Shown here piece by piece: positions 23,887 to 30,654 of a stretch of DNA of 35,106 bases; within the stretch, counting starts at the first letter, position 1, and each line of letters begins with the position of its first letter. Source of the DNA: Clostridia bacterium (lineage in GTDB: Bacteria; Bacillota; Clostridia; DUPQ01). Where the stretch lies: NCBI GenBank assembly GCA_016935835.1, contig JAFGQE010000085.1, forward strand, positions 1 through 35,106, in the 5' to 3' direction. The position numbers were made by a program, and so were the translations under genes. The notes beneath the pieces were generated by a model. That model did no database searches, was not told where the DNA came from, and saw nothing but the letters and a program-made list of their open reading frames with translations.

Positions 23887-25755
23887 ATGTTCGAAAGATT
23901 TTTAGACGGGTACAGAAACCCTGAATATGAGCTGAACGATTTCATTGTCAGAAAGGCAATGGAAAAGCTCGAAGAAGAAGAAAAGGCAAAGGATAAGATC
24001 AAGACTGTAATTGAATGGGAGGAAAAAAGCAAGGAAATAAAGGACGGTTTCCTTGAATCAATAGGCGGGCTTGATTTTGAAAAATGCGAACTGAATCCAA
24101 TATATACCGGCGATATAAAAAAGCCGGGGTACATGATAAGAAAATTAATATTCCAAAGCATACCCGGATTTTATGTAACGGCCAACCTGTACATTCCCGG
24201 AAGCATTGAAAAACCTGTTCCCGCAATCCTGTTTTCCTGCGGGCACAGCAAGCCGGCCAAAGCCGAGCCAACGTACCAGCTGGCGGCGATTGAGCTGGTG
24301 CAAAACGGCATGGCGGTCCTGTGCGTCGACCCGCCCGGACAGGGAGAGATGATCCAGCTTCCGGACAGGGAGGACATAGACTGGGGGGTGCATGAGCATT
24401 CATACATGGGATTAAGCTGCACGCTGGCAGGAATGAATATAGCAAGGTACTTCATATGGGATCTTGTCAGGGCCCTTGATTTTCTTGAATCCCTTGACTT
24501 CGTCGACAAGGACAAAATCGGGGCGACCGGCAACTCGGGAGGGGGAACGCAGACGTCCTATATTTCACTGGTGGATGACAGGATAAAGGCCGCGGCGCCC
24601 GGATGCTACCTTAACGGCAGGAAGCAATATATTGTAAAGGGACATGCGCATGACAGCGAGCAAAATATTTTCGACTGCATGGGATTCGGACTTGATTACG
24701 GGGATTTCATAAGCTGCTTTGCTCCAAAGCCATTCACTGTACTTAGCCAGCAATATGACTTTTTCCCGATAGAAGGAGCCCTCTATTCGGTTAAAAGGGC
24801 AAAAAGAATATACGCACTTTATGGAAAGGAAGAAAATGCCGGGATTGTGATCGACAAGGAAATGCACGGGTTGTCTGATGTGCTAAGACGTGCCACGGCG
24901 GAATTTTTCACACGGCACTTCTTGAACAGGCCGTGCGACAAGGATATCAATCCTTACGAGCATGTTCTGGGAGAGGATGAACTAAAATGCACAGGCAGCG
25001 GTCAGGTTGTTTCGGAGTTTTCCGACGCCTTGTCGCTGGACAAGCTGATTTATGCGGATTACATTAAAAGAATCACAAGGAACGAGGCCCTGGAAGACAG
25101 GGTGCGTCATGCATTCAATATCAGGGATCATAAGAGGCGCCCGTTGGAAAGACGAATCAATCCATTTGATTTCGAAGGACGCATGGCGGAAAAAGTATTT
25201 TGGCTGTCGGAAGATGAAGTGTCAAATTCCGGAATTTATATAAACGGCAAGCCCACGGGGTATGTGACATATATGTTTTTCGAAGATGGAACGCATGATA
25301 TGGCAGCCAATAAAAAAGATATCGCCTCCATGTTAAACCGCGGGGATGTATTCGTCGTTGATGTAAGGGGAACAGGCGCGGTCAAGGGAGCCCGGATAAA
25401 CAATGCCCCCTATAACGGCATGTATGGCACGATTCATAAAATGAACAGCGACGCGATCATGTGCGGTACATCGCTCATGGAGATGAGAATTAATGATATT
25501 ATGCAAAGCCTGCTTCTTGCGGAGAAAAAAATTAATGCCGTATCATATGGAAATGCAGGGATTCCCGTACTTATTGCGGCATTTTTAAATCCACGCATAG
25601 AAAGCCTCAGGATTGAATCGGCCCCTGTTTCATTCGGGGAGATCATGGGATGCAGGGCTCCGTTTGACCCGGGAATTGAATCATTCGCAATGGCAAGGGC
25701 ATTTGATTGCGACGAACTGCGCGCAGCCATGGAGAAGGACGGACGATTGAAATAA
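23887..25755 (+). CDS. Two-domain alpha/beta hydrolase (acetylxylan-esterase-like), second domain inactive
   Basis: The N-terminal half (about 1-350) is a complete alpha/beta hydrolase of the acetyl xylan esterase / dienelactone hydrolase type. AILFSCGHSKP is the oxyanion strand and CVDPPGQGE follows it. The nucleophile elbow is TGNSGGG with S217; likely D291 and H327 complete the triad. The C-terminal half (about 400-622) repeats the fold: VFVVDVRGTGAVKG matches the D-P-P-G-Q-G strand, and the elbow reads YGNAG, with Ala557 where Ser should be. There is no signal peptide, so it is cytosolic. A GGGAGG site precedes the ATG. Last in the polysaccharide operon, it might remove acyl groups from wall precursors or from imported glycans; both are inference. 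Confidence 0.78.
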   Translation: MFERFLDGYRNPEYELNDFIVRKAMEKLEEEEKAKDKIKTVIEWEEKSKEIKDGFLESIGGLDFEKCELNPIYTGDIKKPGYMIRKLIFQSIPGFYVTANLYIPGSIEKPVPAILFSCGHSKPAKAEPTYQLAAIELVQNGMAVLCVDPPGQGEMIQLPDREDIDWGVHEHSYMGLSCTLAGMNIARYFIWDLVRALDFLESLDFVDKDKIGATGNSGGGTQTSYISLVDDRIKAAAPGCYLNGRKQYIVKGHAHDSEQNIFDCMGFGLDYGDFISCFAPKPFTVLSQQYDFFPIEGALYSVKRAKRIYALYGKEENAGIVIDKEMHGLSDVLRRATAEFFTRHFLNRPCDKDINPYEHVLGEDELKCTGSGQVVSEFSDALSLDKLIYADYIKRITRNEALEDRVRHAFNIRDHKRRPLERRINPFDFEGRMAEKVFWLSEDEVSNSGIYINGKPTGYVTYMFFEDGTHDMAANKKDIASMLNRGDVFVVDVRGTGAVKGARINNAPYNGMYGTIHKMNSDAIMCGTSLMEMRINDIMQSLLLAEKKINAVSYGNAGIPVLIAAFLNPRIESLRIESAPVSFGEIMGCRAPFDPGIESFAMARAFDCDELRAAMEKDGRLK

Positions 25756-25784
25756 AAACATGCCGCGGACCGCTTTTTAAAACA

Positions 25785-25813
25785 TGGAAAAACATCAGTC
25801 GCGTTGTTATAAT
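25785..25813 (+). promoter_or_regulatory. Promoter of the tdk operon
   Basis: A perfect TATAAT with the weak -35 TGGAAA seventeen bases upstream. It lies 30 bases after the hydrolase stop codon. I see no convincing terminator between the two genes, so read-through from the polysaccharide operon is possible. Confidence 0.5.
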
Positions 25814-25819
25814 TAGGGA

Positions 25820-25947
25820 GTGCTGTTAACAAAGGGATTTTAGATATTCAGCACCGGCGGCAGCCGGATGGACGAAAAACATACAGCATATGCGGGGTTT
25901 TAGTACATGACCATGATGCTCCGCTGAAAAATATCCCGGAGGTAAGG
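25820..25947 (+). promoter_or_regulatory. Structured leader before thymidine kinase
   Basis: About 128 bases with no gene. It holds the stem GTGCTG/CAGCAC, then the hairpin CCGGC/GCCGG, then a third pairing AGCAT/ATGCT, followed by the ribosome site GGAGG. No T-box, purine or other riboswitch core is recognised. Confidence 0.4.
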
Positions 25948-26580
25948 ATGCCCAAATTATATTACAGATATGCAGTGATGAATGCCGGAAAATCCACCCA
26001 GCTTTTGCAGATAGCACATGATTACGAAAGCAACAACGGGGAAAAGATACTTGCCCTCAAGCCCGAAAGCGATACAAAGGCGGACAATCACATAATTGCC
26101 AGGATCGGAAGCGACATGCTTAAAAGAAAATGTGATTTTCTGATTAAAAGGGACAGTAACTGGCTTTATGATGAAGTAGTGAAACATTCCGGGACCAAGG
26201 TTGTCCTTATAGACGAAGCCCAGTTTCTCAGCAAGGCCAATGTATGGGACTGCGCAAGGATTGTAACGCAGCTTGAGATTCCGGTGATATGCTTTGGACT
26301 CAAATGCGATTTCCGCGGCGAGCCTTTCGAGGGGAGTTCATATCTTTTTGCCCTGGCACAGGACATCGAGGAGGTGACCACAAGGGCGATTTGCAGAAGA
26401 AGTGAAAATCCTGTGAAAGCAACGGTAAACATGAGGCTTGTAAATGGAGTCCCTGCTTTCCGGGGCGGACAGCTTAGCATAGAGGGGGAGAACGATGTTG
26501 TGTATGAACCGGTATGCCTGAAGAAGTTCATGGAAATGTTCATTGCCGGAAACAACACTTATGGCGAAAAATATGAATGA
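25948..26580 (+). CDS. tdk: Thymidine kinase, type II, with reduced zinc site
   Basis: Cytosolic salvage enzyme that phosphorylates thymidine to dTMP. It has 210 residues, close to E. coli Tdk (205). The P-loop is MNAGKST (11-17), the same variant as E. coli. VVLIDEAQF (85-93) is the Walker B with catalytic E90. CFGLKCDFRGEPFEGS is the lasso-leading stretch. The family's structural zinc uses two CxxC/CxxH pairs. Here the first pair reads C149-R-R-S152 and the second C190-L-K-K193, so one ligand of each pair is missing. The start has GGAGG 6 bases upstream. It overlaps the aldolase gene. Confidence 0.9.
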   Translation: MPKLYYRYAVMNAGKSTQLLQIAHDYESNNGEKILALKPESDTKADNHIIARIGSDMLKRKCDFLIKRDSNWLYDEVVKHSGTKVVLIDEAQFLSKANVWDCARIVTQLEIPVICFGLKCDFRGEPFEGSSYLFALAQDIEEVTTRAICRRSENPVKATVNMRLVNGVPAFRGGQLSIEGENDVVYEPVCLKKFMEMFIAGNNTYGEKYE

Positions 26581-27340
26581 TTCTTTCAGAAGCAGAATTA
26601 AGGACAAAGGACTGCTGGTCGGGACTTGGATCCAGATTCCGCATCCGGATATAGCCGGAATACTTGCGGACAAGGGATTTGACTGGATATGCGCCGACAT
26701 GGAGCATACGGAGTTTGAAGTCCGTGACTTTTCAAGGATGGCCGAAGCGGTATCGGGCAGGGGGTGCTCGCCGGTCGCGAGGGTCGCCGCCAACGAGAAA
26801 ATGGCAATAAGAAGGGTTCTTGACGCAGGGGCCGAATGTGTCATTGTTCCGCTTGTAAATAATAAGGGCGAGGCAAAAAGCGCGGTGGCGTATGCAAAAT
26901 ATCCTCCGGAAGGCATAAGGGGGCACTCGTTTTGCAGGGCGAACGGGTTTGGCGAAAGGTTTGACGAATATGCCGAAAATGCAAATGACCGCATTGCGGT
27001 AATCGTGATGATTGAATCCGCGGAGGCGGTCAGGAACATCGATGAAATCCTTGGCGTTGAAGGTGTGGATGGCATATTCATAGGTCCGTATGATTTGAGC
27101 GGGTCCTATGGGATAACAGGCCAGACCAGCCATCCTGTGATATCCGGGGCCATCGATGAAGTGGCAAAGGCATGCAAGAGGCACGGAAAGGCTGCCGGCA
27201 TACATATCGTGGAAGTAAATGAGGCGGCTGTAAGGAATGCAATTGACAAGGGGTTTGCGTTCATAGCGCTTGCAACGGATACGGTGTTTCTGAGAATGGG
27301 GGCGGAAAAAACCCTCGGACAGGCCGGACGCGCAAAATGA
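26561..27340 (+). CDS. HpcH/HpaI family class II aldolase
   Basis: Metal-dependent aldolase that splits or forms 2-keto-3-deoxy or 4-hydroxy-2-oxo acids with pyruvate as the usual product. VGTWIQIPHPDIAGILADKG opens the barrel. The family's His is in ADMEHTEF, a conserved Arg follows in ARVAANE, and the metal ligands are Glu in VMIESAEAV and Asp in GPYDLSGSYG. The listed start at 26543 is a TTG. I use the ATG at 26561; the ATG at 26573, which overlaps the tdk stop, is equally possible, giving 259 or 255 residues. It overlaps the dehydrogenase gene as ATGA. The exact substrate is not predictable. A partnership with the 2-hydroxyacid dehydrogenase suggests handling of sugar-acid breakdown products. 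Confidence 0.85.
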   Translation: MAKNMNDSFRSRIKDKGLLVGTWIQIPHPDIAGILADKGFDWICADMEHTEFEVRDFSRMAEAVSGRGCSPVARVAANEKMAIRRVLDAGAECVIVPLVNNKGEAKSAVAYAKYPPEGIRGHSFCRANGFGERFDEYAENANDRIAVIVMIESAEAVRNIDEILGVEGVDGIFIGPYDLSGSYGITGQTSHPVISGAIDEVAKACKRHGKAAGIHIVEVNEAAVRNAIDKGFAFIALATDTVFLRMGAEKTLGQAGRAK

Positions 27341-28239
27341 GAATATTGACGACAACATCATATTTCGGAGAACATGATATTCCGGAAAAAATTGAATTGA
27401 TCAGGAATCCCTATGGCAGGAGGCTAAGTGAAAACGAGCTTTCAAAGATCCTTGAGGAGATAAGGCCGGATGCGATAATTGCCGGGGTGGAGCCATTGAC
27501 CCGGAAAGTACTTGAAGGAAAACCATATCTGAAAGCAATATCAAGATGCGGGGCCGGACTTGACAATGTGGACCTTGAAGCGGCCAAGAGTCTGGGGATA
27601 AGGGTACTCAATACGCCCGATGCCCCTACGGCTGCGGTTGCGGAGATGACTGTCGCCCTTATATTATCCTTGATAAAAAAGCTGAACATAGCCGATGCGG
27701 CGGTCAGAAGGGGCGAATGGAAGAGCCCGGGGGGAAATATGCTTTTTGGCAAAACCATCGGTATTATCGGGTGCGGAAGGATAGGCGAATATGTTTCCCG
27801 TCTCCTGACAGCATTCGGCTGCGATATAATAGGTCATGATATCGCAAGGATTCCAACTGGCAGCATAAAGCCGGTGGAGTTTGACTTTCTCATCGGGAAT
27901 GCGGATATAATCAGTCTGCATGTCCCTTATAGTGAAAAGACCAGGCATATCATAGGAGCCGCCGAAATCAAAGGAATGAAAAAAAGCGCATTGCTGATAA
28001 ATACGGCCAGGGGAGGACTGATTGACGAAACGGCTCTTTATGACGCATTGTCCCGCGGGGATATTTCCGGGGCCGCCATCGACTGTTTTGAAAAAGAGCC
28101 GTATGACGGGCCCCTTCGAGAGCTTTCGAATGTAATATTGTCCCCGCATATGGCGTCAGGCGCCGAGGAGTCAAGGCATGGGATGGAGAAGGAAGCCCTT
28201 GAAAATGTTCTTTTTGCACTTGAGGCCGTAAAATCCTGA
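27337..28239 (+). CDS. D-isomer-specific 2-hydroxyacid dehydrogenase (SerA-like, catalytic and NAD domains only)
   Basis: NAD-dependent oxidoreductase acting on a D-2-hydroxyacid. It has 300 residues, with no C-terminal ACT domain, so it lacks serine feedback control. The NAD loop is GCGRIG (145-150). The catalytic Arg, Glu and His are R225 in NTARGGLID, E254 in FEKEPYDGP and H271 in SPHMAS. RCGAGLDNVDLEAAKSLGI is typical of the phosphoglycerate dehydrogenase branch. Its start overlaps the aldolase stop. Being tied to the aldolase rather than to serine genes argues for a catabolic hydroxyacid (glyoxylate/hydroxypyruvate or sugar-acid) role over serine synthesis, though SerA function is not excluded. 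Confidence 0.85.
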   Translation: MRILTTTSYFGEHDIPEKIELIRNPYGRRLSENELSKILEEIRPDAIIAGVEPLTRKVLEGKPYLKAISRCGAGLDNVDLEAAKSLGIRVLNTPDAPTAAVAEMTVALILSLIKKLNIADAAVRRGEWKSPGGNMLFGKTIGIIGCGRIGEYVSRLLTAFGCDIIGHDIARIPTGSIKPVEFDFLIGNADIISLHVPYSEKTRHIIGAAEIKGMKKSALLINTARGGLIDETALYDALSRGDISGAAIDCFEKEPYDGPLRELSNVILSPHMASGAEESRHGMEKEALENVLFALEAVKS

Positions 28240-28250
28240 AAAACGGAGCG

Positions 28251-28321
28251 AAGCCGCCGGAGTGTTCAATATGGATGTCATGGGATATGATTCCATTTGA
28301 TATAATGAAAAAGCCGCCGGA
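28251..28321. repeat. Direct repeat AAGCCGCCGGA, two copies 60 bases apart
   Basis: Identical 11-base copies at 28251-28261 and 28311-28321, starting exactly 60 bases apart. They bracket the extended -10 box of the GH172 operon. The second copy also forms the hairpin CGCCG/CGGCG with the following bases. They could be operator half-sites for a regulator of the GH172-DUF819 operon. Confidence 0.5.
28298..28306 (+). promoter_or_regulatory. Extended -10 promoter of the GH172-DUF819 operon
   Basis: TGATATAAT lies 47 bases before the GH172 start codon, with no clear -35 box. The start of transcription would fall at about the second copy of the direct repeat. Confidence 0.6.
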
Positions 28322-28353
28322 AAACGGCGCATCAATACGCGGGAGGATGAAAT

Positions 28354-29418
28354 ATGTTCGATAATAATCTTGGATCGCTGTACAGGCTTTCTAATGCCAG
28401 GACGCGTTCCATATGTGCGGAAAACCCGACCGGGGAACCCGGCAAGGGAGCAATGGAATCACCGGATGAAAACAATGCGGGATCAAAGCTTGGCAAAGGA
28501 TGGAAGATCAAACCGTGCATAAAGGTGCAAGCCGGCGATACCGCCGTGCTTGCCGATTATCAAGGAAGCGGAATAATCAGGCATATATGGATGACAGCCG
28601 ACAGCCGCATGCTAAGGGCGGGCATACTTAGATTCTACTGGGACGGTGAGGACAAGCCTTCCGTAGAGGTTCCCATGGGAGACTTTTTTGCAATGGGACA
28701 CGGACGCAGATACGATGTCAATTCAATTCCGGTTGTGGTCAATCCCGACGGCGCGTTGAATTGCTATTGGCCTATGCCATTTAGAAAAGGCTTCAGGATT
28801 ACTTTTACCAATGATTATTTTGAGGATGTCCGCGGATTTTTCTTCCAGATAACGTTTGATGAAACGGAAGTCGATGACAACGCGGCATATTTCCATGCAA
28901 AATGGAACAGGTCGATGACAACCAGGGAGCACCCGGAGCATGTGATTGCAGACGGAATCAAAGGCAAGGGCCACTATGTGGGGACTTATCTGGCCTGGAT
29001 GCAGTATTCTGATTGCTGGTGGGGCGAGGGTGAGATTAAATTCTTTATGGATGACGACAAGGAATACCCGACCATATGCGGAACCGGAACGGAAGATTAC
29101 TTTGGCGGCGCCTGGAATTTCGGGGGTGACTACAAGGAAACATTCGGCCGGCACTATTCGACCCCGTTCATGGGATTTCCGTTTAGTGAAAGGGAAGAAG
29201 GAAAGGTGCCCAAGCACAGCATGTACAGATGGCATGTGATGGATCCGATCAGGTTTGAAAAAGGACTGAAGGTTACGATACAAGCCCTTGGCTGGTGGCC
29301 GAACCATAAATACCAGCCGCTGACGGAGGACATCGCATCGGTGGCGTACTGGTATCAGACGGAACCGCATAATGAGTTTTTGGAAATTGCAAAGCTGGAC
29401 GGCCGTTGGCCGAGATAG
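28354..29418 (+). CDS. GH172 family (DUF2961) glycoside hydrolase
   Basis: DUF2961 was reclassified as glycoside hydrolase family 172, which includes alpha-D-fructofuranosidases and arabinofuranosidases. It has 354 residues without a signal peptide. Recognisable stretches are GSGIIRHIWMTAD, VEVPMGDFFAMGHG, FRITFTND and the active-site segment GTGTEDYFGGAWNF, where E247 is one catalytic acid. The Trp/Tyr-rich C-terminal part (SMYRWHVMDPIRFEKG) is the second family block. The jelly-roll fold is expected to assemble as trimers or hexamers. The start follows a GGAGG site 7 bases upstream. Eight bases separate it from the DUF819 membrane gene, so the two should be co-translated. Confidence 0.88.
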   Translation: MFDNNLGSLYRLSNARTRSICAENPTGEPGKGAMESPDENNAGSKLGKGWKIKPCIKVQAGDTAVLADYQGSGIIRHIWMTADSRMLRAGILRFYWDGEDKPSVEVPMGDFFAMGHGRRYDVNSIPVVVNPDGALNCYWPMPFRKGFRITFTNDYFEDVRGFFFQITFDETEVDDNAAYFHAKWNRSMTTREHPEHVIADGIKGKGHYVGTYLAWMQYSDCWWGEGEIKFFMDDDKEYPTICGTGTEDYFGGAWNFGGDYKETFGRHYSTPFMGFPFSEREEGKVPKHSMYRWHVMDPIRFEKGLKVTIQALGWWPNHKYQPLTEDIASVAYWYQTEPHNEFLEIAKLDGRWPR

Positions 29419-29426
29419 GGGGGATA

Positions 29427-30569
29427 ATGCTTCAGGCAGTTCAGATATTGATAATATTCGCAATACCGATGCTGATTTTGTTCGCACAGACAAAGTACAG
29501 GATAGTGAAAACAATGAGCCCGATCCTGGTGGCATACGCCATAGGCATCGTGTGGGGAAACATACCAGGAATACCCCTTGACAGAGGATTGTCCATGACG
29601 ATTTCCGAGATCAGCGTACCTATAGCAATACCTCTGATACTTTTTTCGGCCGATTTTATCAAATGGTTGAAATCCGCGAAAAAAACAATCGTGTCGTTTC
29701 TGCTGGTGGTCCTGTCCGCTTTTTTAAGCGCATTGCTGGCGGCGTGGATCTTCAGGGGAAGCATCCCGGAGTTTGCAAAAATTTCCGGAATGATGGTCGG
29801 TGTTTATACGGGGGGGACGCCGAATCTCGTCGCAATAGGAATGGGGCTGAAAGCCAGCCAGGACAACATAGTCCTGGTGAACGCATGCGACCAGATTCTC
29901 GGGGGCGCTTACTTTCTTCTGCTGATCAGTGTAATAAAGCCTGTTGTATCAAAGATTTTGAAACCATATAAAGGAATGAACATTGATGATGCACCGCAAG
30001 AGAACCCGGTGACATTCGGTTCGATGGCCTTTAAGGAAAAGCGTAGGGCGATAGGCAAGGTTATGCTGATGATACTCGTGTGCATCGGCGGGCTTGGCAT
30101 CAGCGCCGGAATAGCGCTCATTTTCACCGGGGAATTGAATGCGGCGATTGTAATGCTTGGAGTGACCAGCGTCGGAGTGGGACTTTCCTTTGTGAAGAAG
30201 ATCAAGGAAATACGCTTTACGTTTGATGCGGGGCAATACATAATACTCGCCTTTTCCCTTGCGCTGGGAACTACCGTAGACATCAAGGAAATGCTCAAGG
30301 CATCACCGGAAATACTTGGTTTCGTTGCCGTGTCGATGTTTGGCGCAATAATATTCCACTTGATATTTGCCAGGATATTCGACATCGATGCCGACACCGC
30401 GATAATCACATCCACGGCCGGAATATATGGACCGGCATTCATAATTCCGGTAGCAAATGCAATAAAGAACAAAGAGGTGATAGTGGCGGGCCTTACCTCG
30501 GGACTTGTAGGATACGCAATAGGCAATTACCTTGGGTTTTTGGTATACTCAATCGCAATGCTGTTATAG
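29427..30569 (+). CDS. DUF819 (YjcL-like) integral membrane protein
   Basis: Function not established. It has 380 residues from the ATG at 29427, which has AGGGGGG 5 bases upstream; the listed TTG start lies inside the GH172 gene. About ten hydrophobic helices form two similar halves, as in many secondary transporters. The conserved stretch GGTPNLVAIGMGLKAS is near residue 133, and STAGIYGPAFIIPVANAIKN is its counterpart in the second half. These glycine/proline breaks resemble the discontinuous helices of ion-coupled symporters. Being translated directly behind GH172 makes transport of the glycosidase's substrate or product the simplest hypothesis, which is inference. Confidence 0.82.
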   Translation: MLQAVQILIIFAIPMLILFAQTKYRIVKTMSPILVAYAIGIVWGNIPGIPLDRGLSMTISEISVPIAIPLILFSADFIKWLKSAKKTIVSFLLVVLSAFLSALLAAWIFRGSIPEFAKISGMMVGVYTGGTPNLVAIGMGLKASQDNIVLVNACDQILGGAYFLLLISVIKPVVSKILKPYKGMNIDDAPQENPVTFGSMAFKEKRRAIGKVMLMILVCIGGLGISAGIALIFTGELNAAIVMLGVTSVGVGLSFVKKIKEIRFTFDAGQYIILAFSLALGTTVDIKEMLKASPEILGFVAVSMFGAIIFHLIFARIFDIDADTAIITSTAGIYGPAFIIPVANAIKNKEVIVAGLTSGLVGYAIGNYLGFLVYSIAMLL

Positions 30570-30606
30570 GCGGCGCAGTCTTTAATGGCGTTTTACATAC
30601 AATAAT

Positions 30607-30641
30607 GAAAGAGGCCGCTGTAAGCGGCCTCTTGGTTTTTT
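30607..30641 (+). terminator. Terminator between DUF819 and nifJ (convergent)
   Basis: Stem AAGAGGCCGCT/AGCGGCCTCTT with a three-base loop, then GG and six T residues on the plus strand. It ends the GH172-DUF819 transcript. It may also serve nifJ in reverse, where the U-tract is poorer. Confidence 0.9.
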
Positions 30642-30654
30642 GATTTTCCGGGTA

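Noticed and set aside
25756-25785. Terminator after the alpha/beta hydrolase
   Set aside because: GCGGACCGC before a T-run can form only about three base pairs with a minimal loop, too weak to call.
25820-25947. T-box leader before tdk
   Set aside because: No AGGGTGGTACCGCG-type T-box sequence and no specifier loop were found, and the leader is too short.
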